A stretch of DNA of 36,925 nucleotides, from assembly GCF_900089755.1 (NCBI RefSeq), contig NZ_FLOC01000025.1:1-36925 (forward strand). Direction: 5' to 3'. The stretch comes from Marinomonas aquimarina. Lineage in GTDB: Bacteria > Pseudomonadota > Gammaproteobacteria > Pseudomonadales > Marinomonadaceae. The position numbers were made by a program, and so were the translations under genes. The notes beneath the pieces are model-generated. The model saw only the letters and a program-made list of their open reading frames with translations. It searched no databases and was not told where the DNA came from. Numbering within the stretch: position 1 is the first letter of the stretch; every line of letters begins with the position of its first letter. This document shows, in pieces, positions 1 through 7,657 of this stretch.

Positions 1-336
1 AGATCTCAGTTTTTATCTTATGAATTATTATAACTGGCGCAGGCCGCATCAATTTAATAACGGGATGCCACCTGCTCAGGCAGAGAATCAACCTAATTTA
101 CTGTCCGGAATTAGTTGACCACTACAACCACAGCCTTACATTGCCTTGCTCACCCTCTCTCAACATTGTTCAGCAACTTACAATAAGCCATACGTCCTTC
201 AGACACTTAGATATAGCCTTCATAGAAACAAACCGTAAAGATACAACGCAGGATGGGGAAATACAGTATCTAGAGTCGCCCTAGGTTGGCTGCATAGCAG
301 ATTTGAAGTAATAATCTCACTAGGCGCTATGCGCGC
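1..336. other. Gene-free left edge
   Basis: No reading frame with recognisable protein character was found on either strand. The sequence is AT-rich and has no clear intrinsic terminator. It lies downstream of the minus-strand gene ending at 337, so it may hold that gene's 3' untranslated region. A gene whose end lies just outside the window cannot be excluded. Confidence 0.4.
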
Positions 337-1992
337 TTATAGCTTCTTGGAGTGCAGACAGTCATCTTCCAAAATTCGATGCATCTCTTGTTGGAGCTCA
401 GCGCCATATTTAAACGCATCAAACTTGAGGAACGTATCAAACAGTAGCTTTGAGTAAGTGGAGGAATCCCTACCCACTTTGGAATCGGCATTTCTCAAAC
501 AGTTTCTCAGCGCCTCCGCATAAGGCTTACTTGCTTCAAACACTCGCAAATAGAAATAGACTCGATACACCATATCCATAATATAAAGCTTAAATTTAAA
601 CGAAAACTTATCGCTCAATAGTATGTCTTTTACAATTTGGCTGAGCGCCAACATGCTGCTTTTGGGGATATTGCCATCCTCAATGGCATGAGAGGTACTC
701 TCCAGCCTCACATTCTCCTGCTTAAGCGGAATATGATCGACTGACTCAATCCAGTTACAAAGATTTGAGACCATTTCATAAATTATATAATGATATCGGG
801 TTGGCCATTCAGAGAAGTGATCGACCAGCTTTTCATTGGGCGAGAGGTTGCGAATAATTCGATTGGCGAAATAAGAGTAATAATACAACCACATGTGCCA
901 TTTTATATCCTGATACAGCGCCTTTGAGACCATGATGTCAAAGAAGCGAACCCCTATAAACAACTCAGAATCCCACTTCCCCTCCTTGCTAAACTCCCCC
1001 ATGGGTTCATTGTAAGGGTCAGCATAGGACTGGATGTACAGCTTATCCAAATGTGAAATCACAAACTCGCCGACAGGCCGATAGACAGAATGCTGCTTAG
1101 CTATGTTGCAGTCCGAAAACAAGAAATGGATCAGCTTGTTACTTGGGGGCAGCAGGTAATTACATCGGTTTGAAAGGTTTTGGTTGTTGAGTAGCTCAAG
1201 GTAGAGAATGCTGTTTTTGTTTTCGATTAAATCACGCAAATACAAATCGACAAACTCTCCGTTCTCTTCAAAGTTCTCTTTAATTAACCGGAGCGCGAAA
1301 TACGGTCTCATTTCTGAAATGGAAGCCACCGTGGCTTTGTTCATGATAATTTCATGAACAATTTCTTTCGCCGCTTCCGAGCTTTCTGCGTAGGACGGCA
1401 GCACACTCGACAGCAATCGCGCCAACTTCTGATTACCAGTCGTAGGACTACTGGAAACGCTATCATCCTCTAAATCACGGCTATTAAAGCGGCTCAATAC
1501 AGACTGCAAATCCACTTCAGCAGAAGCAAAGGCATCGAGCTTTTTTTTCAGTCTCGAGAGCGGGTATTTGGAATGATAAATACGTGTCAACGTCTTTACA
1601 TTAGTTTCGATCAGAGTGAACAGCTCATGATATTTTTTCTCTCTTGATAATTCAAAAACGTACTCTTTAAAGTGGTAAACATTGGAGCGAGATAGACGTT
1701 TCACTCCTAAATAAAGGTAAAGGGACAAAACAATAAAGACGGTGAGACAGACTAGAAAAGATAATTTGGAAGGGGTAAGCGCCCAGCGAGAAAGATTCCA
1801 CTCAGGCGCCACACCGAGCGCCCGAAAGGTTTCGTAGAACTGTAAAAAAACAATTAAAGCGATGGAGGCAAACAGAAACAACCAGCCAAACATCCCCAAT
1901 CTCAGGGATATTTCAAGCCTTCTTATCCTTGGGATCACTGCATACACAGCAACAAAGATAGCAGCAACTGTAATCAAACTATCTAAATCCAC
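337..1992 (-). CDS. Membrane protein with large cytoplasmic domain, unknown function
   Basis: I do not recognise a family. The 551-residue protein starts with three hydrophobic segments, at about residues 5-20, 33-52 and 74-96, and these are followed by roughly 450 mostly soluble, charged residues. This looks like a membrane-anchored protein with a large cytoplasmic C-terminal domain, possibly a helical repeat fold. The start is GTG at 1992, supported by a GAGG ribosome-binding site six bases upstream (2000-2003). The gene is alone, divergent from the ComFB-like gene at 2387 with 394 bases between. It is AT-rich compared with the metabolic genes further right, which fits an accessory gene. 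Membrane anchor plus large soluble domain is a common layout of effectors and sensors, but nothing in the sequence proves such a role. Confidence 0.75.
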   Translation of the reverse strand: MDLDSLITVAAIFVAVYAVIPRIRRLEISLRLGMFGWLFLFASIALIVFLQFYETFRALGVAPEWNLSRWALTPSKLSFLVCLTVFIVLSLYLYLGVKRLSRSNVYHFKEYVFELSREKKYHELFTLIETNVKTLTRIYHSKYPLSRLKKKLDAFASAEVDLQSVLSRFNSRDLEDDSVSSSPTTGNQKLARLLSSVLPSYAESSEAAKEIVHEIIMNKATVASISEMRPYFALRLIKENFEENGEFVDLYLRDLIENKNSILYLELLNNQNLSNRCNYLLPPSNKLIHFLFSDCNIAKQHSVYRPVGEFVISHLDKLYIQSYADPYNEPMGEFSKEGKWDSELFIGVRFFDIMVSKALYQDIKWHMWLYYYSYFANRIIRNLSPNEKLVDHFSEWPTRYHYIIYEMVSNLCNWIESVDHIPLKQENVRLESTSHAIEDGNIPKSSMLALSQIVKDILLSDKFSFKFKLYIMDMVYRVYFYLRVFEASKPYAEALRNCLRNADSKVGRDSSTYSKLLFDTFLKFDAFKYGAELQQEMHRILEDDCLHSKKL

Positions 1993-2386
1993 AGCTCACC
2001 TCGACTAGTAGGCATCACCTCACAAGAAGGGGCCATTACGCCCTAGCATTACTGAGATTGAGTCACCTAACGGATACTATGCGATGCATCAGTAGCAGCA
2101 CCTTAGTTAAGCAATTTATCTACCATTCTGTTGTTTCAATTATAAATTCTAGCATAGAAACATATCCTAATTTTGCCAGCTGAGCACACACTCACGAGTT
2201 GAGCCAGTGAACTACCCCATTAATTTAGCAAAGGTCATTGAGCCACCAACGACACCAGATAATCACGAGACAAAGTTTTATTTCGCTAACTGAGCACCGA
2301 AGTCATAACTTTTCAAAAGCCGTGTCTCAATTCCCAACGCCCCTGCTATCTTTAAATGGTCAAACAATAACTTTGGAGAGGCAAAC
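1993..2386. other. Divergent intergenic region with a decayed repeat copy
   Basis: This spacer separates the minus-strand membrane protein from the plus-strand ComFB-like gene and must hold both promoters. I found no confident promoter elements. Its right part (about 2283-2334) resembles the tail of the hairpin repeat found at 9831 and 17771-18340, and shares GTGTCTCAATT exactly at 2324-2334. A ribosome-binding site, GGAGAGG, lies just before the ATG at 2387. Confidence 0.45.
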
Positions 2387-2662
2387 ATGACCATCGAAGG
2401 TGAGTTTCACAACTATTACGAGAAAGTGCTGTTCGAGCATTTAGAAGCAAATGATCTACTTGAAAAAGACGAGGACTATCTAGCAGACCTTTGCTGTATC
2501 ACGCTTAACCACCTGCCAACCAAGTATGTCCGCCATGACGTCGATACGGCATTTTTCCTCACCCGTGCGGAGCGGGCGAGAATGGATATCAAGGTGAATA
2601 GAGCACTGCAGGACGCGATTGAGTATCTCGATCAGGAGTTCTTGGACCAAGAAACCACTTAA
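2387..2662 (+). CDS. ComFB-domain protein (late competence / c-di-GMP receptor-like)
   Basis: This 91-residue acidic protein fits the ComFB family. It has the family pattern of a short N-terminal helix, then a D-L-C-C-I-T-L-N-H-L-P-x-K-Y-V-R segment (residues about 34-49), and a D-x-A-F-F-L-T-x-x-E-R segment. ComFB was named in the Bacillus subtilis comF operon. More recent work on cyanobacterial members describes ComFB-domain proteins as cyclic-dinucleotide (c-di-GMP) receptors. Which ligand this copy binds is not shown by the sequence. It is monocistronic: the start has a strong GGAGAGG site and an intrinsic terminator follows at 2690-2717. No competence genes are nearby, so a role as a small signalling adaptor is more likely than DNA uptake. 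Confidence 0.75.
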   Translation: MTIEGEFHNYYEKVLFEHLEANDLLEKDEDYLADLCCITLNHLPTKYVRHDVDTAFFLTRAERARMDIKVNRALQDAIEYLDQEFLDQETT

Positions 2663-2689
2663 ACCTCACTGGTTTTTAAAGGTGTTCGC

Positions 2690-2717
2690 AAAGCCTTACT
2701 GACAAGCAAGGCTTTTT
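2690..2717 (+). terminator. Intrinsic terminator of the ComFB-like gene
   Basis: AAAGCCTT (2690-2697) pairs with AAGGCTTT (2708-2715) and is followed by a T run. It lies 28 bases after the stop of the ComFB-like gene. Confidence 0.75.
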
Positions 2718-2772
2718 AGCATTGGCCAGCCCCAAAAATACTGTTTAATTTTTTAACTGGTTGGCTTAATAC

Positions 2773-2793
2773 ACTTTTAAACTCATTAAAAGT
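2773..2793. promoter_or_regulatory. Inverted repeat upstream of GvpU-like gene
   Basis: ACTTTTAA (2773-2780) and TTAAAAGT (2786-2793) form a perfect 8-base inverted repeat around a five-base spacer. It is 57 bases before the ATG at 2850, a suitable place for an operator. No regulator is identified. Confidence 0.35.
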
Positions 2794-2849
2794 TGAGCTA
2801 TGTTATTAATCTCATTCTATAGTTTTTGACGTTAACGTGTAGGGATCGC

Positions 2850-3281
2850 ATGAAGGAAAACAAAGTAGCTCTTACTGAAGTGGTAAACGTGGATGGCAAG
2901 GATTGGTTTTTGCAGGAACTGATCGAAATCGTTAATGGCGGCAAGATGACCTTCGATGTCACCCTGACAGTCGCTGGCTTCCTAGTGTCAGGAACCCTGA
3001 TTGGCGGCAAAGAATACTTCGAAGGCTTTGGCGAGGAATTTTCTTTTGGCCTAGAGAGCGAAGCCGCGGAAAAAGTCAGAACAGCATTTGCTAAAAATGG
3101 CCAGGTCTACAGTGAAGCCAGCAGCCCTGCCATGCTGCCTAATTATGTTCACTTAAAGAATGCTCACTTTTTTCACACCTCAGGCACCCCTATCCCAGAA
3201 AACCGTGGCGTGTGGTGGCGAGGCCGAGTATCAGAAGTAGCCGGTTTTTCTCTTGGCGCACTCACCGCCGACAGCGAATAA
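2850..3281 (+). CDS. GvpU-like protein (gas vesicle accessory family)
   Basis: The 143-residue product resembles proteins annotated as gas vesicle accessory GvpU. It has a D-W-F-L-Q-E-L segment near residue 18, then a T-L-T-V-A-G-F-L-V-S-G-T-L-I strand-turn-strand and a G-K-E-Y-F-E-G-F motif around residues 36-64. I recognise this by pattern only. In bacilli, GvpU is encoded with gas vesicle structural genes, but none is in this window, so this family member probably does something else here. I chose ATG 2850 because it follows AGGGA at a normal distance; a TTG at 2826 would add eight residues without a ribosome-binding site. A small inverted repeat lies upstream and a shared terminator follows at 3301-3318. 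Confidence 0.6.
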   Translation: MKENKVALTEVVNVDGKDWFLQELIEIVNGGKMTFDVTLTVAGFLVSGTLIGGKEYFEGFGEEFSFGLESEAAEKVRTAFAKNGQVYSEASSPAMLPNYVHLKNAHFFHTSGTPIPENRGVWWRGRVSEVAGFSLGALTADSE

Positions 3282-3300
3282 TTACGCTAACATATTAACA

Positions 3301-3318
3301 GGGGCGCTAACCCGCCCC
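3301..3318. terminator. Bidirectional terminator between convergent genes
   Basis: GGGGCG (3301-3306) pairs with CGCCCC (3313-3318) in the 53-base gap between the GvpU-like gene (plus) and the MAPEG gene (minus). The stem is GC-rich but short and the T-rich tails are weak in both directions. Confidence 0.5.
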
Positions 3319-3334
3319 CTATTTCCTCTTATGG

Positions 3335-3715
3335 TTAAACCAAGTAGCTTAAGATAATAGACAGTGAACACACTACTATGACCGTGAAAGTCATGACCAT
3401 ACCGCCCTGTCGATACAGCAAGACCTCTTTTTGTTGACTGACGCCATAGGCATGTAATATTCGGCCAGCACACAAAAGCACGCCAAACATATGCACTAGC
3501 CAGGACGCACCTTGCATGGCTTCATACATCCACACCAACAACAGAGCAAACGGGATGTACTCACTAAAATTGGCTTGCACACGAATAGCACGAGCCAGCA
3601 ATACATGCTCCCCATCACCAAGCCCTACTTGATATTTCAAGCGCAACTTAATAACTCGAGCACTCAGAAAAACATACAGCAATGCCAGCAATGCCGCATA
3701 AAACGGAGCAATCAT
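3335..3715 (-). CDS. MAPEG family membrane protein
   Basis: The 126-residue protein has four hydrophobic segments and matches the MAPEG family (membrane-associated proteins in eicosanoid and glutathione metabolism). Visible family features are an R-V-I-K-L-R segment after the first helix and the conserved A-R-A-I-R-V-Q-A-N-F-S-E-Y-I-P run near residues 42-56, ending helix two. Bacterial members are inner-membrane proteins, some with glutathione transferase or peroxidase activity; the substrate is unknown. The gene is monocistronic. A LexA-type palindrome sits at 3819-3834, about 104 bases upstream of the ATG and outside the preceding gene, so SOS control is possible, which would be unusual for this family. 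Confidence 0.85.
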   Translation of the reverse strand: MIAPFYAALLALLYVFLSARVIKLRLKYQVGLGDGEHVLLARAIRVQANFSEYIPFALLLVWMYEAMQGASWLVHMFGVLLCAGRILHAYGVSQQKEVLLYRQGGMVMTFTVIVVCSLSIILSYLV

Positions 3716-3818
3716 AGAACACCATCCTTGCTAAAGGTATAAGCTGCCAGCTTACCCCGTAAACAATCAGCCGCACAACACTTGACCTCAATAAGGCCAA
3801 GTCTACCATAGTAGATAT

Positions 3819-3834
3819 CTGTATATTTATACAG
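3819..3834. promoter_or_regulatory. LexA-type (SOS) box upstream of MAPEG gene
   Basis: CTGTATATTTATACAG has the CTG-N10-CAG form of the gammaproteobacterial LexA operator. It lies eight bases beyond the 3' end of the 136-residue gene and about 104 bases upstream of the MAPEG gene, both on the minus strand. The same 16 bases recur at 11177 and 16641. Confidence 0.6.
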
Positions 3835-3841
3835 TCACACT

Positions 3842-4252
3842 TTATACGGCTTCAGCGTATTGAAAGCTCTCAGATTGGCTGCCACCTAAATCGGCAATTA
3901 ACTGACTCAAATCTGAGCGCAACGCGTTACAAAAGGCTTGCGCATTGTCATAAGCTGGACCCGAAATAGATAAGCGCCACGACATACTGCCACGCTCAAT
4001 ATAGTGCGCAGTCACACACCAAGAGAGATTCAGTGTATTGAATGAATCACGCGTTTGACTGATCAATTGGCTTAATTGAGTGGCCCATAAAAAGTCGGCA
4101 TTAAAGGCAATCACAGGTAACACCCACCCCTCATCTGCCAGTAATTCTGTCGGCGCTTGGTAATCCAATACCAGATCATCGTAACCAACCGCTTTCATGT
4201 GCTCAATTAAGCACTCAAATTGATCCAAAACTTGAGCTTGTAATTCATTCAT
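3842..4252 (-). CDS. Small cytoplasmic protein, unknown function
   Basis: I do not recognise the family of this 136-residue protein. It has no signal peptide or membrane segment. The N-terminal half looks helical (Q-A-Q-V-L-D-Q-F-E-C-L-I-E-H-M), and the C-terminal half contains a V-T-A-H-Y-I-E-R-G-S-M-S-W-R-L-S-I-S-G strand-rich region. The start at 4252 follows AAGGTGAGTT, an acceptable ribosome-binding site. The gene lies upstream of the MAPEG gene on the same strand, but a LexA-type box separates them, so they need not be co-transcribed. Confidence 0.75.
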   Translation of the reverse strand: MNELQAQVLDQFECLIEHMKAVGYDDLVLDYQAPTELLADEGWVLPVIAFNADFLWATQLSQLISQTRDSFNTLNLSWCVTAHYIERGSMSWRLSISGPAYDNAQAFCNALRSDLSQLIADLGGSQSESFQYAEAV

Positions 4253-4988
4253 AACTCACCTTTCATTCAAGAACACACCCCAAGTGCAGCCAGGGCGACA
4301 GCATATAAAAGCAGTTATTGTGCAGGATAGTCACACTCCACACTGAGAAAATACCTTGATTATGATGTACAAAAGTCTGCCTCTCTCCCTTTTATCAAGC
4401 CCTACTAACGAGCAATAGGCGCCAGAAACAATCAAAAAGAAGAGATATTAATCGATTAAATATCACTCAAAATGACGGCATAACATGGCAACTCAATAGA
4501 AATTATCCCACTAGATAGATAAAACCACCCACTTAACACATGTCGCCAAAGACATGCCTTAAGTCGCTATTAGAACAACACAAAGCACAAAATCATGAAG
4601 CAAAGTTTTTTATTAAATGGTTTTTTAATAAAAATAGTAATGTCGTTATTTGCACAAAATGTCGTTTTTAATTCATGCAAAAACCTCCTATTTTAGCCTC
4701 TCCAACGGCTAACAAGAACACTATAAGTCGTTAAATTTCATATATACTTCAATACTTTATAGAAACATAAGCTCAACTTATCGGAGTAAATCAAGCTTTC
4801 CCTAAATAACTAAACCTTCCCATATAAGTCGCTCTTGAAACACTCTATTTTGACCATTTTTTCGATTGAGGCCGTTTGTCGGGCATATTTTAAGCGTGCT
4901 ATGTTGTTTTACGTATTTGTTACATTCCCAAACCCAATATGTGGAAGTAACTGATACTTACTTGACAGTAAACAAGAGGAAAAAATTA
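4253..4988. promoter_or_regulatory. Long structured upstream region of the porin gene
   Basis: This 736-base spacer has no convincing gene. It is AT-rich and contains a perfect 11-base inverted repeat (4607-4617 with 4624-4634, loop TGGTTT), followed by two direct TGTCGTT copies at 4641-4647 and 4660-4666, 19 bases apart. Further AAGTCG words occur at 4561, 4725 and 4825. The two direct repeats would lie on the same helix face at about two turns, which suits a dimeric activator or repressor. I could not assign a particular regulator or a confident promoter. Confidence 0.4.
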
Positions 4989-6116
4989 ATGATCAAAACC
5001 AAGAAGCTTTTGGTTCTAAGTGTTTTATCTGGCATGGGAGCAATGGGGCTTTCACAATCCGCCCTAGCGTTTGATATCAATGCTGGAGACGTTCAAGCCA
5101 ATGTATATGGCTACGCCCAGCTCAACACCGTGTACGATATTAACGAAGACATTGGTGTTGCCACCCAGTCTGGCTCATTCGCTAAACTAACGGATGCAAA
5201 CGTTGCAGAAGGCCACTTCGACGCAGATCAGCAATCCGTTATTGGTATTACTGCAAATCACAAAGATGGCGTGAGCGTCAATGTTGAAGGTCACTTCCGT
5301 GGTGGTACTTTCAATATTCGTAAAGCGTACGGTACTTACAAAAACTGGACGGTTGGTCGCACTTGGTCAAACTACAACAGCTGGACAGGCTGGACTCCTA
5401 CGGTAGATATCGACTCTAGCGCTGGTATTGCCGGTGTACAGGACCGTATTGAGCAAATCCGATACACAGATGGCGGCTTATCTTTCGCACTGGAAAAAGA
5501 GTACTTTCCAAATGTTAACGATGGCACTTCCGACTGGAGTGCTAACACAAAAACTGGCCTACCCGTTTTCACAGCACGCTACGAAGGTTCAGCAGCTGAA
5601 GGCGTGAATTTTGTAGTTGCTGGTATGGGTCGCGTTCTAACATTAGATGACGGTACGACCGATGAATCAGCGGTTGGTTTCGGTGCTTTTACCGGTGTTG
5701 ATGTCAACATGGGAGCAGTGACTCTGCATGCCGTTGTTAACTATTCTGACGGCGCCAACAGCTACCTATACCGCTCAGGCTCTGACTATACAGGTACAGA
5801 TGCCTACCTATCCAACGGTAATCTAGAAACTGTTTCTGCATGGGGCGGTTCAATCGGTCTATCGACTAAAATCGGCGAAGGCGACTTCAACATCGTTTAC
5901 GGTAAAGTCAAAATGGACCTAGACGACATGAACAGCGACCTAGGTAATGTCGGCGGCAATCACGAAGCCAACTCTAACGCATTTGTGAACTACATCTGGT
6001 ACCCAGTTGATAACGTAACAATGGGCGTAGAATTGGGCTACTTCAAAAGCGATTACTTCGATGGCAGCGATGCCGACGCAACACGCTTAATGTACACAGC
6101 GAAATTCAGCTTCTAA
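4989..6116 (+). CDS. Outer-membrane porin, DcaP-like
   Basis: This 375-residue beta-barrel protein forms a diffusion channel in the outer membrane. The start at 4989 is chosen because AAGAGGA lies eight bases upstream and the protein then begins with a classical signal peptide (K-T-K-K, hydrophobic stretch, cleavage after A-L-A). An in-frame codon at 4866 would place 41 unsuitable residues before it. The mature protein opens with V-Y-G-Y-A-Q-L-N and contains R-K-A-Y-G-T-Y-K-N-W-T-V-G-R-T-W-S-N, a pattern of DcaP-type trimeric porins. It ends in A-K-F-S-F, the terminal aromatic signal for barrel assembly. DcaP relatives take up dicarboxylates or peptides; the substrate here is unknown. It is monocistronic, with a long regulatory region upstream and two hairpins downstream. 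Confidence 0.85.
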   Translation: MIKTKKLLVLSVLSGMGAMGLSQSALAFDINAGDVQANVYGYAQLNTVYDINEDIGVATQSGSFAKLTDANVAEGHFDADQQSVIGITANHKDGVSVNVEGHFRGGTFNIRKAYGTYKNWTVGRTWSNYNSWTGWTPTVDIDSSAGIAGVQDRIEQIRYTDGGLSFALEKEYFPNVNDGTSDWSANTKTGLPVFTARYEGSAAEGVNFVVAGMGRVLTLDDGTTDESAVGFGAFTGVDVNMGAVTLHAVVNYSDGANSYLYRSGSDYTGTDAYLSNGNLETVSAWGGSIGLSTKIGEGDFNIVYGKVKMDLDDMNSDLGNVGGNHEANSNAFVNYIWYPVDNVTMGVELGYFKSDYFDGSDADATRLMYTAKFSF

Positions 6117-6139
6117 ACAATCATACCGTTCCTTTCATG

Positions 6140-6176
6140 GATATCTCCCCTTCACTCCCCTGGAGAGGGAGATATC
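6140..6176 (+). repeat. Perfect inverted repeat after porin gene
   Basis: GATATCTCCC (6140-6149) and GGGAGATATC (6167-6176) form a 10-base stem with a 17-base loop 24 bases after the porin stop. It has no T run, so it is more likely an mRNA 3'-end stabiliser than the terminator, which is the next hairpin. Confidence 0.55.
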
Positions 6177-6200
6177 TAGAAAATCGAGTTTTCTTTCATT

Positions 6201-6233
6201 CCGAGAATGCTGTCATGGCATTCTCGGTTTTTT
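6201..6233 (+). terminator. Intrinsic terminator of the porin gene
   Basis: CCGAGAATGC (6201-6210) pairs with GCATTCTCGG (6218-6227), directly followed by TTTTTT. It also separates the porin from the convergent lipoprotein gene ending at 6257. Confidence 0.9.
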
Positions 6234-6256
6234 ATTGGCAAAGCCAACATTTAGCC

Positions 6257-7330
6257 TTATTCAGCATATTTTGCAAAATACAAAACCTGCCCCTGCTGAT
6301 AAATCTTTGGTACCGGATCTTGCTTTGTTGGCGCAATGTAGACATAGAACCAAGCAGGCATCTGTTCAGTCACTTTAAGCAGTAATTGCTCACCAAACTG
6401 ATCACCTAAATTATTCTTAATTTGTTTCTCCGCTTCAATCGAGGCAAGAATGCCATCCACACCTACCGGCTCAGCACTCAAACCATATTGAATCAGGCCT
6501 TTATTGCTACCGCGATCCTTATATAGATCAGGATGAAACAGATAAGCCTGCTCCGTCTCCATCCAATCAGGGGCTTTTATCATGACAGGGTCACTCTTCG
6601 CGGTAAAAGTAAGCTCACAGCCGCTATATATAGGTTGCTCCCCAGGTCCAGTGAATTCAACCTGACTTTTACTGCATTCACCGCCAGTTAAGACGCCAAT
6701 GTAAGAGGTTGTTTCGCTACCAAATGTCGGTTTCCAATCATGCGCAAACATTTCATAGCCAAAACCCTGTGGCAGCGACTGAGTTAGCGCATCGCTCAAC
6801 ATATAATTAAGGCGGATGGCAGCCTCTTTCTCCGAAGGCGCTAAATCACTTGGCATAAAGGCCACAAAGTGATTCTGAAGAAACGAAGGGACATAAGGCG
6901 AATCCAGCAGAGACAGCAGCATCATACTTCCGTGAAAACCACTACTAACGCCAATTGGTGGCGCCCAAGCCCCTGACAACACCATGCCACCACTAATCAT
7001 ACTAAGGGTGTCATGAAAGTTGTCCGCTGATTCTCTATTACTGTGATAAGTGATCGCCTGTTCTCCCGCACCTTCAGGGCGTTGAACCTCAATATCAACC
7101 ACTTCACCGTCCTCAACCATGGTACCTGAGGCAAGCATCAAGTTAAGTGCCGGACTGTGCAGCGGCTGGTATTGGTAAGCCACCTCAGGATTGATCTTGG
7201 TTTGTGTCCCCAAGCATCCGGCTAAGGTCAGGCTTAAAAAAGCTGTTGTGGCTAATTTTACACCAAGGTTCTTTCGGGCTGATTTTGTATATCGCTGGGA
7301 CATAGCGATGGCAAGAGGTTTAATGTTCAT
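6257..7330 (-). CDS. Predicted lipoprotein, unknown function
   Basis: The 357-residue protein has a lipoprotein signal: a long basic N-terminal region, a hydrophobic stretch (A-T-T-A-F-L-S-L-T) and the lipobox L-A-G-C at residues 36-39, with Cys39 as the lipidated residue. The residue after it is Leu, not Asp, which favours outer-membrane sorting. The rest is soluble, with several Ser/Gly-rich and aromatic segments and two further cysteines (around C-S-K and G-C-E-L) that could form a disulfide. I recognise no domain. GGA lies six bases upstream of ATG 7330, which supports that start over Met10. It is monocistronic and convergent with the porin gene, sharing the terminator region. Confidence 0.75.
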   Translation of the reverse strand: MNIKPLAIAMSQRYTKSARKNLGVKLATTAFLSLTLAGCLGTQTKINPEVAYQYQPLHSPALNLMLASGTMVEDGEVVDIEVQRPEGAGEQAITYHSNRESADNFHDTLSMISGGMVLSGAWAPPIGVSSGFHGSMMLLSLLDSPYVPSFLQNHFVAFMPSDLAPSEKEAAIRLNYMLSDALTQSLPQGFGYEMFAHDWKPTFGSETTSYIGVLTGGECSKSQVEFTGPGEQPIYSGCELTFTAKSDPVMIKAPDWMETEQAYLFHPDLYKDRGSNKGLIQYGLSAEPVGVDGILASIEAEKQIKNNLGDQFGEQLLLKVTEQMPAWFYVYIAPTKQDPVPKIYQQGQVLYFAKYAE

Positions 7331-7657
7331 CAGAATTCCATTTACATTACTATTTTTCTGGAAGGATACTTTACGGCCTAATCCGTGACAGTTTATAGGA
7401 TTAAGCGCAACGGCTGAGAAAATTAAGACGCACTAAACATGACATAGGCTCTATACCTTATTCGAACCTCTTATTTCAAGCGAGATTTAAAAGCAGTCGT
7501 TTCCTCAATAAGGGGAAATATTCACTTAGACATTTTCTGACTGACCGCTTGTCATGCGCCCCATTGGCAATGTTTTTTACTGTAGCGGGCTTATCTGTTA
7601 GCCTCATCAAGAATTTTGTAAACTCAATCGTTAATACCTGTTATTCAAGGACTTACC
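7331..7657. other. Divergent intergenic spacer
   Basis: The 327 bases separate the lipoprotein gene (minus) from the App1-like gene (plus). Both promoters should lie here, but I see no confident -35/-10 pair, repeat or small gene. Confidence 0.4.

Noticed and set aside
4641..4666. PhoB box formed by the TGTCGTT pair
   Set aside because: PhoB half sites are spaced 11 bases and read TGTCAT; here the period is 19 bases and the sequence differs.
4866..4988. Longer porin start at 4866
   Set aside because: It places 41 residues before a perfect signal peptide and has no ribosome-binding site, whereas 4989 has AAGAGGA.
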